From Gemmatimonadales bacterium UBA2982 (lineage in GTDB: Bacteria > Gemmatimonadota > Gemmatimonadetes > Longimicrobiales > Gaopeijiaceae), in NCBI GenBank assembly GCA_002347035.1, contig DEAM01000005.1, positions 62,001-126,000 on the forward strand: a stretch of DNA of 64,000 bases. The letters are read 5' to 3'. A program made the translations under genes and the position numbers. Below are positions 1 through 8,624 of the stretch, piece by piece. The notes under the pieces were generated by a model. It had not been told where the DNA came from and ran no database searches. It saw only the letters and a program-made list of their open reading frames with translations. Every line of letters starts with the position of its first letter. The first letter of the stretch is position 1.

Positions 1-37
1 GTTCGGAGGAGCATTTGGGCTCGCTGGGGCGCCGGCC

Positions 38-52
38 CGAAGTCTGACTTCG
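38..52. repeat. Short inverted repeat near the window start
   Basis: CGAAGTCTGACTTCG is a perfect inverted repeat around one central base and could fold with 6 pairs and a 3-nt loop. It lies 116 nt beyond the rsfS stop. There is no T-run on either side, so it is not a convincing intrinsic terminator. Function unknown. Confidence 0.25.
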
Positions 53-167
53 ATGGTACACAATTTAGACATGAAAAGCACTTACTGCAAATGGGTAAAT
101 TGGCCTGAAAACCCATAGATTTGGCGCTTTATCGAGGCACTAACTGCGTAACAGTACCTTCTCCCAG

Positions 168-539
168 TCAATCTTCAGACATCTCCCATCTAGGAGCATC
201 ACCCCACAAATTCTCAAGCTGATAGAATGTCCGAGCTTCCGGGTGAAAGATATGGACCACGAACTCAATATAGTCGAGCAATATCCAGCGCCCCCCTCTC
301 AGACCCTCTACATGTTGTGGTCGCAAACTCTCCTTCTTCAGTTCTTCAATGATATGGTCCGCAATTGCCTTAACCTGGACGTCAGAGTTTCCGCTTGCTA
401 TGACAAAATAGTACGTCGCTGTTGAGATGCCGTGGAGGTCCAACACAGTGACCTGGTGTGCCTTAAGTTCCTGGGAAAGCTCAACCGCCCGGAGGACCTC
501 AGCGGGAAGTGGACGCTGGCCCTCGCTTTTTCCTTGCAA
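168..539 (-). CDS. rsfS: Ribosomal silencing factor RsfS (YbeB/Iojap family)
   Basis: RsfS binds ribosomal protein L14 on the 50S subunit and blocks subunit joining when nutrients are short. The 123-residue product has the usual family length. It shows the Iojap-type centre with a VLDL start and an ASGNSDVQVKAI segment, and the C-terminal signature in which WILLDY is followed by HIFHPEAR and LENLWGDAP. It lies 8 nt after rplI on the same strand, so it probably shares the ribosomal-protein transcript that begins at the S6-S18 gene. The 167 bases beyond it hold only a small inverted repeat (38-52) and no gene I can support. Confidence 0.95.
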   Translation of the reverse strand: MQGKSEGQRPLPAEVLRAVELSQELKAHQVTVLDLHGISTATYYFVIASGNSDVQVKAIADHIIEELKKESLRPQHVEGLRGGRWILLDYIEFVVHIFHPEARTFYQLENLWGDAPRWEMSED

Positions 540-547
540 CTCTAAAT

Positions 548-1003
548 TCAGCTTTCTGTCGGCTCTACTTGCACCTCCAAATCGACCTCGACCTCGGCGT
601 GCAAGCGAACAGAAACTTTGGTTGCCCCGACTATCTTGATGGCCTCTTCTAGCTGGATGCTTCTCTTATCTAACTCAAAGTCCAGATCCCATTCACCGGC
701 TCTATCAGCTATGTCATTTTCGGTCACAGAACCAAAAAGCTTCCCATCCTCCCCAGCTCGCTCATGGAATATGAGCGATTTTCCTTCAAGCTGCGAAGCC
801 CTGCGTCGGGCCTCAAGGAAGTCCCTTCGTGACTGCTCCTTACTGCGGGCCTGCTCCTCCTGAAGGCGTGCCATATTTGCCTCACTTGCCACATATGCAA
901 GCCCATAGGGAATCAAGTAGTTACGGCCGTATCCCGCCTTTACCTGAACGACTTCACCAGCTTCACCAAGATTAGCGAGAGACTTTTTGAGGATAAGTTT
1001 CAT
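548..1003 (-). CDS. rplI: 50S ribosomal protein L9
   Basis: L9 is a two-domain 23S-rRNA-binding protein at the base of the L1 stalk. The reading frame is open further upstream, but the ATG at 1003 is chosen. It gives the canonical N-terminus MKLILKK followed by LGEAGEVVQVKAGYGRNYL, and it is preceded by a strong GGAGG seven bases upstream. The resulting 151 residues match the family: N-terminal domain to about residue 45, a charged helix of Arg/Glu/Gln residues at 50-75, then the C-terminal domain. The gene sits between the DUF2232 gene and rsfS. Confidence 0.96.
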   Translation of the reverse strand: MKLILKKSLANLGEAGEVVQVKAGYGRNYLIPYGLAYVASEANMARLQEEQARSKEQSRRDFLEARRRASQLEGKSLIFHERAGEDGKLFGSVTENDIADRAGEWDLDFELDKRSIQLEEAIKIVGATKVSVRLHAEVEVDLEVQVEPTES

Positions 1004-1022
1004 TTTACCTCCAACTTGTGTG

Positions 1023-1970
1023 TCAAGCTGCACGCTCCCGAACCCGGGAGCGTAGATCCAGCCATGTATCACCGACTCCAACCAAGACGGCAATCCCCAG
1101 TACGAGTGGGGCTGCTAAGAATACTCCTAAAGAAAACATCACAAACCCAAAGAGCGAGAAACCCCCAGTGATGAATAAGAAAACTGCAGTACCCCTCATC
1201 GCATAGAGTCCCCCCATAAACACGACGGCGTTAGATCCTACCCTAGCAAATGCTTCGCCAAACTGCATGAATACAAGAATAAGTCCTGCAACGAGCACCC
1301 AAACCAAATGATCGTTGAAGCTAAATTCATGTAGTGGCCCCAACCCCAGGTCACCCTCACCTACAAACCGTGTGCGAACCCACCAAGCCACCCCTAACGC
1401 AGCCATAGACTCAAGGAAAACTAATGCGGGGAATACTGACGCCTGTGCTTCTACAGCCCCCTGAAATGTCGTTAAGATCTCCGGTGACAGCGACTCGCTT
1501 CCGGCAAGAAGTGTCAACCCATCAAGGGTCGCGTCAACACCAGCTTGGATCCCATCTACGATGGTTGCGTCAAGTATGACCCAAGCCTCGGGTCGTATAG
1601 CCATCATTATTGCTCCGACACCTGCCGCACCAATCACAGCACCAAGGGCACGGGATGACAAAGTCCAGGTGGGGACCAGCATCGTCAAACCAAGAAAGCC
1701 ACCACCGACAAGCAGCGCCCAGGCTCGCTCAGCAAACCATACTCCATCTCGCATACCGGATGCTAAGACCATAACACACAAAACAGCCGCAAGAACCGCT
1801 TGGAAACCTCGGAGCCCATGCGCGGCTATAAGAAGTAGCAAGGGTAAGGCTATTAGAACCCCAGGGTGTAAGATGGACGTGGCCAAAACTATAGCGAAAA
1901 GCCCGACCGCTCTCGGCCAGCATCTTGAGCTTGAGCGGCCTTGATCAGCCTTAATTATCTTGTCAGCCAA
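1023..1970 (-). CDS. DUF2232 (YybS-like) integral membrane protein
   Basis: A 315-residue protein with about eight hydrophobic segments. It matches the DUF2232/YybS family in layout, including an FNDHLVW loop near residue 215 and a C-terminal LGIAVLVGVGDTWLDLRSR stretch. Family function is unknown; members are commonly found beside rpsF, rpsR and rplI, as here. The start is TTG (complement of 1968-1970), because no ATG or GTG occurs upstream in the leading segment and the next in-frame Met would delete the first membrane helix. It begins 11 nt after the S6-S18 stop and ends 19 nt before rplI, so it is part of the ribosomal operon. Confidence 0.8.
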   Translation of the reverse strand: MADKIIKADQGRSSSRCWPRAVGLFAIVLATSILHPGVLIALPLLLLIAAHGLRGFQAVLAAVLCVMVLASGMRDGVWFAERAWALLVGGGFLGLTMLVPTWTLSSRALGAVIGAAGVGAIMMAIRPEAWVILDATIVDGIQAGVDATLDGLTLLAGSESLSPEILTTFQGAVEAQASVFPALVFLESMAALGVAWWVRTRFVGEGDLGLGPLHEFSFNDHLVWVLVAGLILVFMQFGEAFARVGSNAVVFMGGLYAMRGTAVFLFITGGFSLFGFVMFSLGVFLAAPLVLGIAVLVGVGDTWLDLRSRVRERAA

Positions 1971-1981
1971 CGACTTTGTTC

Positions 1982-2635
1982 CTAGGCCTCGTGCCCACCC
2001 GTGTAAGGAAGCAAAGATAGATAACGAGCACGCTTAACTGCCCGTCCGAGCTGCCGCTGAAACCCGGCAGTCACCTTTGTCGTGCGCTTGGGGAGGATCT
2101 TCCCTTGCTCAGTGACAAACCTGGATAATGTCGAGACATCTTTGTAGTTAAGCAGTGTTATGCGAGGCCCTTCCATCCTTCTACGACTTCCGCGCGCGCC
2201 CTGGAACTCAGGCGGAGCCTTAGTGGGGTCCTCATCCCCTGTATTATCCACTGATTCTGCATCTTCTTCCAATTCCTCTGGGCTCTCTTGCGGCTCTACA
2301 TCAAAACCAACGGGCGCCTCAATTACTAGAGACCGTCCCGTAGTTGGTTCTCCTTCGTTCAGGACGAGTAGATAGCGCAGAACCTCACCGTCGAGCTTAA
2401 GGAGTCGCTCGTATTCTGGCAGCGCATCAACAGACGCAGTGAACTGAGCCACAACATAGTAGCCGTTTTGGAGCTTCTTAATGGGGTACGCCAACTGTCG
2501 AACACCCCAGTGATCGATGGCGGTAACTTCACCGCCCTTGGCAGTAGCAAGCTGATGGAATTTATCCAGCTTGGCTGTAACGGCATCTTCCCCAAGGGCA
2601 GGGTCAAGAATGTAAACGACTTCGTAGAGCCGCAT
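1982..2635 (-). CDS. rpsF-rpsR: Fused 30S ribosomal proteins S6 and S18 in one reading frame
   Basis: Residues 1 to about 105 are a full S6 (MRLYEVVYILDP, then WGVRQLAYPIKK and GYYVVAQF). Residues about 106-150 are an acidic, disordered-looking linker rich in Glu, Asp, Pro and Gly. Residues about 154-217 are S18 (LLNYKDVSTLSRFVTEQGKI, then QRQLGRAVKRARYLSLLPY). The frame is open throughout by direct translation of the linker bases. ATG 2635 is chosen over the 37-codon upstream extension because it gives the standard S6 N-terminus after a GAGGGA. An in-frame ATG at 2176 could also start S18 alone. S6 and S18 are neighbours on the 30S platform, so a fusion is structurally sensible. No ssb lies between them. 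The S18 part lacks the N-terminal CxxC seen in many homologues. Confidence 0.93.
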   Translation of the reverse strand: MRLYEVVYILDPALGEDAVTAKLDKFHQLATAKGGEVTAIDHWGVRQLAYPIKKLQNGYYVVAQFTASVDALPEYERLLKLDGEVLRYLLVLNEGEPTTGRSLVIEAPVGFDVEPQESPEELEEDAESVDNTGDEDPTKAPPEFQGARGSRRRMEGPRITLLNYKDVSTLSRFVTEQGKILPKRTTKVTAGFQRQLGRAVKRARYLSLLPYTGGHEA

Positions 2636-2804
2636 GGTAGGTTCCCTCGGTCCGCAAGGTTCAGTACGGGCCCCGTTGTTTGGCTGATGCCCTTTCAGCT
2701 CGGCGACAGCATCTCTAGGGGGCGGGACTAATGTACTACGCCGCAATTATGGCGACATAAAATCTAGCCAAAGCCCGAGTAGTGGGAAAGAACAACACCT
2801 TAAA

Positions 2805-4007
2805 TCAGGCACGCAAAGACTCCTGCACAGCTGTGACTAAAGCTGGATAGCGAGCGAAAGCCCACCGAGCTTCTTCTAAGCTAAGTTGTTCACAATTTGT
2901 GTGAGCGTAGCGCTCCTCACCCGGGGCGAAACCCAATGTCGGAATCCCAAACACGCCACAAGACCATCCACCGTCAGTAGCGAACTTCCACGGTCGTACG
3001 TCCGCGTCCCCAGTTGCCCCGTCTCTGCGACCAACTGCCTCAGCCGCGGCCCTCACAACCCGGTGTTCCGGATCCATGAGAAAACTGGGCGTAAAGAGAC
3101 CCCAATCATTCTCTTGACCGGTATAGGTTCGCTGCCTCTCCGTGGCTAATTCCACATGGTAGCTCAATCCCTCAGGAATATCACCCAACCTGGACCGTAT
3201 CCGGGCACTGAGTTCAGCTACCATATCTTGTTCACTAGTGTCCGGCAGCACCCTCCAATCGATAACAACCACAGCTCGATCTGGGATCACATTGTGACTT
3301 TCCGGAAGTACCCGGACCATTGTCGCAACTGCATTCGATTGACCAAGGACAGGGTCACATCGTTCATCATCTGCGAGATCTGTTATGGCCGCGAGAACAC
3401 CTCCAACAAGATCAAGAGGATTGCTCGCGCGCTCCGGTACACTAGCGTGTCCGGCGATTCCCTCAATGGTGACTTCTAACTCCGCCCTACCCCGGTGCCC
3501 TATACACACATCTCCATGAGTCGCTTCACCTAGAATGACTGCTCCGGGATTTACCAAACTGGAATCGAGCAGATGCTTCATTCCGAGACCACCGCGCTCT
3601 TCGAAGACAGTGTGGGCAACGATAATGTCACCCTGTGCTAATTCAGATAGCCCGGCAGCCGCATAGGTCATCAAGGCCAACGGCCCTTTGATGTCCATAG
3701 CTCCTCGACCATGTAGCACATCATCTACAATCTCACCGGCAAAGGGCGGGGTCTCCCATGCATCGTGATCACCTTCATCGACGACATCGAGATGGCAGTT
3801 CAGTAGTACTGGTGGAGCCTTCCCTAGGCCCGGTGTTACTCCTATCACATTGCCAACTTCGTCCGCCCGAACGTCACTGAAACCGAGGGCTTGCATCTCC
3901 TCTAAAACCCTCTGCGCAACATCTCCCTCTCGTCCGGAAAGCCCCGGTATCCTAATCAGCTCTGCAGCAAAGGCGATGGCGTTTTCGAAGGAAGGTTCCT
4001 TCGGCAT
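2805..4007 (-). CDS. M20-family zinc metallopeptidase/deacylase (ArgE/DapE type)
   Basis: A 400-residue cytosolic M20 hydrolase. Visible metal and catalytic residues are His72 and Asp74 (NCHLDVVDEG), Asp105 (GRGAMDIKG), the Glu136-Glu137 pair (VFEERGG), a further Glu in GEATH and a C-terminal His in YAHTNCE. The middle part (HRGRAELEVTIEGIAGHAS) is the dimerisation lid. Substrate is not decidable among acetylornithine, succinyl-diaminopimelate or dipeptide-like amides, and no arginine or lysine genes are adjacent. ATG 4007 is chosen: it lies 7 nt after the hppA stop, whereas the longer frame would overlap hppA. The genes are likely co-transcribed. The 169 nt from this gene's stop back to the S6-S18 start show nothing recognisable. 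Confidence 0.85.
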   Translation of the reverse strand: MPKEPSFENAIAFAAELIRIPGLSGREGDVAQRVLEEMQALGFSDVRADEVGNVIGVTPGLGKAPPVLLNCHLDVVDEGDHDAWETPPFAGEIVDDVLHGRGAMDIKGPLALMTYAAAGLSELAQGDIIVAHTVFEERGGLGMKHLLDSSLVNPGAVILGEATHGDVCIGHRGRAELEVTIEGIAGHASVPERASNPLDLVGGVLAAITDLADDERCDPVLGQSNAVATMVRVLPESHNVIPDRAVVVIDWRVLPDTSEQDMVAELSARIRSRLGDIPEGLSYHVELATERQRTYTGQENDWGLFTPSFLMDPEHRVVRAAAEAVGRRDGATGDADVRPWKFATDGGWSCGVFGIPTLGFAPGEERYAHTNCEQLSLEEARWAFARYPALVTAVQESLRA

Positions 4008-4014
4008 ATTGGAC

Positions 4015-6135
4015 TTACCCGCCCAGGGACCCCAAGAGCTCCGCAAGCCACGAAACCTGCGTTTGAACATCTATGCCGTGTACTCGCGCAAACCATGGAG
4101 CGAGAACCAACGACACCACGCTCATAAGCTTTATAAGGATGTTAAGGGACGGACCCGACGTATCCTTGAAGGGATCTCCTACGGTATCACCGACAACTGC
4201 CGCTTTGTGGGGATCAGAGCCCTTCCCACCGTACGCACCACCTTCGATGTGCTTTTTAGCATTGTCCCAGGCACCCCCTGCATTAGCCATGAAGAGAGCC
4301 ATTAAAACACCGGTTACCGTGGCACCAGCCAAGAGCCCTCCAAGAGCCTCCACACCCAGAAACCTCCCTACAATTACCGGCGCCAATACTGCCGTTATGC
4401 CAGGTAAGATCATTTCCCTCAACGCAGCACGAGTAGAGATGTCGACACACCTGGCCGAATCCGGCTTTGCCGTCCCCTCCATGATGCCTGGAATCTCTCT
4501 GAATTGACGACGAACCTCATCCACCATTCCTTGAGCAGCGCGGCCCACTGCAGTCATAGTTAGAGCGGCTACAAAGAACGGAAGCATTCCACCAAGTAAG
4601 AGGCCTATCACCACAATGGGGTCAACAATATTAATGCCGGTCTCCTGCAAACCGACTCGTGACGCATAAGCAGAAAACAGAGCAAGGGCCGTAAGAGCAG
4701 CTGAGCCAATCGCGAAACCTTTCCCAATTGCGGCTGTTGTGTTTCCAATCGCATCTAGAGAATCAGTAATTTCTCGTGTCTCTGGTCCAAGCCCGCTCAT
4801 CTCACTGATGCCACCTGCATTGTCCGCGATGGGTCCGTATGCATCGACTGACATCGTGACGCCAGTAGTAGCAAGCATACCTACTGCTGCTATACCAATT
4901 CCGTAGAGGCCTGAAAACTCGAAGGCAACCCAGATCGCCAGAGCTATGAGTATCACAGGAATCGCCGTAGACTCGAGACCAACGGCAAGTCCTGTAATGA
5001 TGTTCGTCGCAGAACCGGTCTGGCTAGACTCCGCAATCTTTTTGACTGGTTTCTCACCCGTGTAGTACTGAGTTACCATGCCAATAAGAATCCCGGCCAT
5101 GGTACCGGCTAGAATAGCGATCCAGGGGCCACTCGTCGGATAAGTCGAGCCCTGGTCAGCATAAGTGAGCCCCAGGGACTGGACAACAAAATACATGCTC
5201 GTCAGGAAGAGCCCTCCCGCGATCCACGTAGTCCCGTGTAGGGCGTGTGCAGGATCACGTTTTTCGAGAACTTTCATAGCAGCAATCCCTATAAGGGAAG
5301 CCACTAGCCCAACCATCACTGTAATAATGGGGAGGGCAACCGCCGCCGCCCTGTGCGATGCGAGGGCTGGAGCCGTTGCTCCAATGGCAATCGTCGCAAC
5401 CATGGATCCCACGTAAGATTCAAAAATATCCGCACCCATCCCGGCGACATCTCCTACGTTGTCGCCTACGTTGTCAGCAATCGTCGCAGGATTCCTCGGA
5501 TCGTCTTCTGGAATGCCAGCCTCTACCTTGCCCACCAGATCAGCCCCAACGTCAGCCGCCTTGGTGTAAATCCCGCCTCCGACACGTGCGAAAAGGGCGA
5601 TAGAGCTTGCGCCCATCGCAAAGCCTGATACGACTTCAGCAAAGAAAGGGAAGTCCGCCGTACCGGGCAGCGCATCTGCGGCATAGAGCGCGTAGAGTAC
5701 CCCGAGGCCCAACATTCCTAGCGCGGCTACAGCCAGGCCCATTACAGCTCCGCCGAAGAAGGCCACCCTAAGGGCTTTCCCTTGGCCGTCTGTACTCGCT
5801 GCTGCAGACGTTCGGGTGTTAGCGCGGGTTGCTGCTTTCATTCCGAAGAACCCCGCAGCTACAGAGCTGAATGCACCGAAGACATATGCGGCGGCAGGAG
5901 TAATGCCAATAGCCAAGCTGAGCAAAATAGCGACAATGAAAACGAAGACAGCAAGAACCGTGTACTCGCGTCGCAGGAATGCCATAGCTCCATCGTGAAT
6001 TTGCTCACCCAGATCTACCATGGTCTCACTACCGGCTGGCTGGCTCTTTACGTAACCATAAATTGCCCCAGCTGTGATGAGTCCAAGCAAGCCGAGAAGC
6101 CAAGCCCAATCTGCAAGTACGACAAAGTCGGTCAT
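4015..6135 (-). CDS. hppA: Membrane-bound ion-translocating pyrophosphatase, K+-dependent type
   Basis: This integral-membrane enzyme hydrolyses pyrophosphate and pumps H+ or Na+ across the cytoplasmic membrane. The 706 residues form about 16 helices. The pyrophosphate and Mg-binding signatures are present: DVGADLVGKVE at 195-205 and DDPRNPATIADNVGDNVGD at 211-229, with further Asp-rich loops near the C-terminus. At 464-473 the protein reads GNTTAAIGKG. Ala instead of Lys at this site marks the K+-dependent subfamily. Whether it moves H+ or Na+ cannot be settled by eye. AAAGG precedes the ATG. M20 peptidase follows after 7 nt. Confidence 0.95.
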   Translation of the reverse strand: MTDFVVLADWAWLLGLLGLITAGAIYGYVKSQPAGSETMVDLGEQIHDGAMAFLRREYTVLAVFVFIVAILLSLAIGITPAAAYVFGAFSSVAAGFFGMKAATRANTRTSAAASTDGQGKALRVAFFGGAVMGLAVAALGMLGLGVLYALYAADALPGTADFPFFAEVVSGFAMGASSIALFARVGGGIYTKAADVGADLVGKVEAGIPEDDPRNPATIADNVGDNVGDVAGMGADIFESYVGSMVATIAIGATAPALASHRAAAVALPIITVMVGLVASLIGIAAMKVLEKRDPAHALHGTTWIAGGLFLTSMYFVVQSLGLTYADQGSTYPTSGPWIAILAGTMAGILIGMVTQYYTGEKPVKKIAESSQTGSATNIITGLAVGLESTAIPVILIALAIWVAFEFSGLYGIGIAAVGMLATTGVTMSVDAYGPIADNAGGISEMSGLGPETREITDSLDAIGNTTAAIGKGFAIGSAALTALALFSAYASRVGLQETGINIVDPIVVIGLLLGGMLPFFVAALTMTAVGRAAQGMVDEVRRQFREIPGIMEGTAKPDSARCVDISTRAALREMILPGITAVLAPVIVGRFLGVEALGGLLAGATVTGVLMALFMANAGGAWDNAKKHIEGGAYGGKGSDPHKAAVVGDTVGDPFKDTSGPSLNILIKLMSVVSLVLAPWFARVHGIDVQTQVSWLAELLGSLGG

Positions 6136-6179
6136 TTATTTAACCTTTCGTGATTTTGCTTATGATTTTGGTTGAAATG

Positions 6180-6743
6180 CTATCTGTTAAAACGATTCAT
6201 GGCAGTCTCCACACCTGCGGTGACCCAAACTTCGACTGCCTCACTAAGCTCAGAAAGGAGCGCTACCACCATGTCCTCATCCTCTTCGGGCATGGGAGAC
6301 AGCACCCATTCTGATAGATCTACCCCTTCAGGTTTGCGGCCCACCCCAATCCTAAGGCGGGGATAAGTATTTGATCCTAACGCCCCGGAAATCGACCTGA
6401 GCCCATTGTGACCCCCAGCGCCACCTTCCGAGCGAAAACGCACCCGCCCAACGTCCAAGGCCGCATCATCTACCGCGATCAAAAGGTCTTGGACAGGATC
6501 GAAATCGTCCAGCTCCTGGAGGAGCTGCAACGAAAGGCCACTTCGGTTCATATAGGTCGTAGGCTTAACGATACAAACAGAAGTGTCCCTCACCATACCT
6601 TCCGTGATCAAGCTATAACCCTCTCGCTGATAAGCCCCAAAACCCCAATCATGTGCGAGCCGGTCAGCGACCCACCAACCTACGTTGTGGCGAGTAGCAT
6701 CGTGCTCTGGCCCAGGATTACCAAGACCCATCACAACCTTCAT
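6180..6743 (-). CDS. pth: Peptidyl-tRNA hydrolase
   Basis: Pth cleaves the ester bond of peptidyl-tRNAs released from stalled ribosomes. ATG 6743 gives 187 residues with the normal N-terminus MKVVMGLGNPG. The 50-codon upstream extension overlaps rplY in another frame and is rejected. Active-site residues are Asn9, His19 (ATRHNVGWW), Asn66 (PTTYMNRSG) and an Asp at 92-93, followed by SEGGAGGHNGLRSI. It follows rplY by 13 nt. The prs-rplY-pth order is common in bacteria. Confidence 0.95.
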   Translation of the reverse strand: MKVVMGLGNPGPEHDATRHNVGWWVADRLAHDWGFGAYQREGYSLITEGMVRDTSVCIVKPTTYMNRSGLSLQLLQELDDFDPVQDLLIAVDDAALDVGRVRFRSEGGAGGHNGLRSISGALGSNTYPRLRIGVGRKPEGVDLSEWVLSPMPEEDEDMVVALLSELSEAVEVWVTAGVETAMNRFNR

Positions 6744-6756
6744 GCGGGCCAAGTGA

Positions 6757-7461
6757 TTAGTCCTGGTCTCGATCACCTTCGCCCGCCTCTGAGGACCCAC
6801 CCTCTTCAGAAGCGGCTGCAGCTTCTTCGAGACCCTCTTCGCCTTCAGGTAGTTCACCCTCAGCGAGTTCCTCTTCTTCAACCTCTTCCTCAATAATCTT
6901 GGGAATAGCTACAGAGCAAATTGTTCGTTCCTCTGCAATCCGAATTTCGACCCCTTCTTCAAGTGCAATGTCTGAAACATGGAGCGCCTCGTTTAGGTTC
7001 AGCTCGCTAACATCGACCTCTATCGCAGCCGGAATCTTAGAAGGAATACAGCGGACAGGAATATCGTGGATGACCTGTTCTAATACACCGCCTTCAGACT
7101 TCACACCTAAGGGAACACCGAGGAGGCGTAGCGGCACGTCAACATCAACAGCCACACCCTTCTGGATGCGGAGGAAGTCGATGTGCAACAAAGATGCACG
7201 CCATGGGTGTGTCTGAATCTCTCGGACGAGAGTTTCATAAGGTTCGCTGTCGCCATCTACCGCCAACTTCACGATTGTGTTGTCAACGGAGATCGAGTGA
7301 AATAAATGCTCGACTTCGTGAGCATCCACAGAAAGATGGACTGAATCTAGCTCTCTACCATAAAGGACCGCGGGCACTCTCCCTTGTTGACGAAGCTTAC
7401 GGGCAGCCCCTTTCCCTTTGTCGTCACGCTTCTGTGCATTCAATGTTGTATCGTTCGACAT
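6757..7461 (-). CDS. rplY: 50S ribosomal protein L25, long (CTC/TL5) form
   Basis: L25 binds 5S rRNA. The 234-residue product is the long CTC-type: an N-terminal 5S-rRNA-binding barrel (about 1-95, including KLRQQGRVPAVLYG and HIDFLRI) and a C-terminal beta domain (about 96-190). It then has an unusually long acidic tail of about 45 residues made almost entirely of Glu, Gly, Ala and Ser. The ATG is preceded by AGAGGAAGGAACC, a strong ribosome-binding site. Acidic tails occur in L25 homologues from several phyla. Confidence 0.94.
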   Translation of the reverse strand: MSNDTTLNAQKRDDKGKGAARKLRQQGRVPAVLYGRELDSVHLSVDAHEVEHLFHSISVDNTIVKLAVDGDSEPYETLVREIQTHPWRASLLHIDFLRIQKGVAVDVDVPLRLLGVPLGVKSEGGVLEQVIHDIPVRCIPSKIPAAIEVDVSELNLNEALHVSDIALEEGVEIRIAEERTICSVAIPKIIEEEVEEEELAEGELPEGEEGLEEAAAASEEGGSSEAGEGDRDQD

Positions 7462-7510
7462 GGTTCCTTCCTCTGATTATCGGCCCCGGAAGTGCTCCGG
7501 GCCCTTTCCC

Positions 7511-8476
7511 TCAGTCATCAGGAAGCTCCTCGAAGAGTTGACTGACTGACTCATTCGAGTGCACGTGGTCGATAGCCTTAGCCAGCAAGTCCGCTACAGA
7601 CAGGATTCGAAGCCCGTCGAACCGCTTATGCTCAGGCACATCGATTGTGTTCGTTACCACCATCTCCTCGATGGGAGCATTACTTAGGCGCGCCACAGCC
7701 TCACCGGAGAGCAGAGGATGCGTGGCCGCAGCATATACTGTCTTAGCACCACGCTCACGAAGCGCCATCACTGCATTTGCAAGAGTACCTGCGGTGTCAA
7801 CCATATCATCGATTAAAAGACACGTCATGCCCTCAACCTCTCCGACAACGTTCAGAACCTCAGACACATTCGCTTTAGGTCGACGCTTGTCGATGATCGC
7901 GAAAGTCGCATCCAGACGCCTTGCTGTTCCTCGTGCCATCTTTGCGGAGCCCACATCCGGCGCCACAACAACCAAGTCGTCAAGCTCTAAGCTCCTGAAG
8001 TAGCTGGTAATGACTGGGGCCGCATACAGATGGTCCACAGGAATATCAAAAAAGCCCTGAATCTGGTGCTGATGGAAATCAATTGAAATGACGCGATCAG
8101 CACCCGCAGCCACAATGAGATTGGCGGCAAGCTTCGCACCAATAGCAACTCTTGGTTGATCCTTTCTGTCTTGGCGGCCGTAACCAAAGTACGGCACAAC
8201 AGCTGTCACTCGCGCCGCTGATGCCCTCCGGGCAGCGTCAATTAGGAGCAGTAGCTCCATGATGTTATCCGCTGGAGCGCCAGTAGGCTGAACAATGTAG
8301 ACGTCGCGACCACGAGCATTCCGATCAATACGGACAAAGATCTCACCATCGGCAAACTGTTTAACAGTGGCAACGTCTGGCGATTTACCAATACGCTCGC
8401 CGATCTCTAACGCGAGTGGACGATTTGCCCGCCCGCTCAAAAGGAGAAGAGGTCCCCGCCCGTAGGTATCGTCCAT
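7511..8476 (-). CDS. prs: Ribose-phosphate pyrophosphokinase (PRPP synthetase)
   Basis: Makes PRPP from ribose 5-phosphate and ATP for nucleotide, His and Trp synthesis. The 321 residues include KQFADGEIFVRI, the PYFGYGRQDRK flexible loop, SIDFHQHQIQGFF, the VVAPDVGSAKMAR Mg/PP loop and the PRPP-binding VLLIDDMVDTAGT-type loop (here CLLIDDMVDTAGTL). Length and motifs fit class I enzymes. The ATG has no clear Shine-Dalgarno (the upstream bases read CTCCTCC). The C-terminal tail after SVADLLAKAI is about 20 residues and acidic. Confidence 0.96.
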   Translation of the reverse strand: MDDTYGRGPLLLLSGRANRPLALEIGERIGKSPDVATVKQFADGEIFVRIDRNARGRDVYIVQPTGAPADNIMELLLLIDAARRASAARVTAVVPYFGYGRQDRKDQPRVAIGAKLAANLIVAAGADRVISIDFHQHQIQGFFDIPVDHLYAAPVITSYFRSLELDDLVVVAPDVGSAKMARGTARRLDATFAIIDKRRPKANVSEVLNVVGEVEGMTCLLIDDMVDTAGTLANAVMALRERGAKTVYAAATHPLLSGEAVARLSNAPIEEMVVTNTIDVPEHKRFDGLRILSVADLLAKAIDHVHSNESVSQLFEELPDD

Positions 8477-8521
8477 GAGTTCAGTTGGAGGAGCCGGTGG
8501 CCAGGCGATCAGTGGCCGCGA

Positions 8522-8550
8522 AACCTAGAAAGCACACAAGACCCGGTCAA
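8522..8550 (-). promoter_or_regulatory. Candidate sigma70-type promoter for prs-rplY-pth
   Basis: On the minus strand TTGACC (8545-8550) is followed after exactly 17 bases by TAGGTT (8522-8527), about 45 nt upstream of the prs ATG. The -35 matches five of six consensus bases, the -10 only three. Position in the 148-nt gap between prs and the preceding gene is right. No experimental support. Confidence 0.35.
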
Positions 8551-8624
8551 CGCACGGGAAACGAGAAGTCTTACATCTCAATACTTGGTTCCAGGCCAAT
8601 TCCGCTCATTAGAAAGCAACAGAG

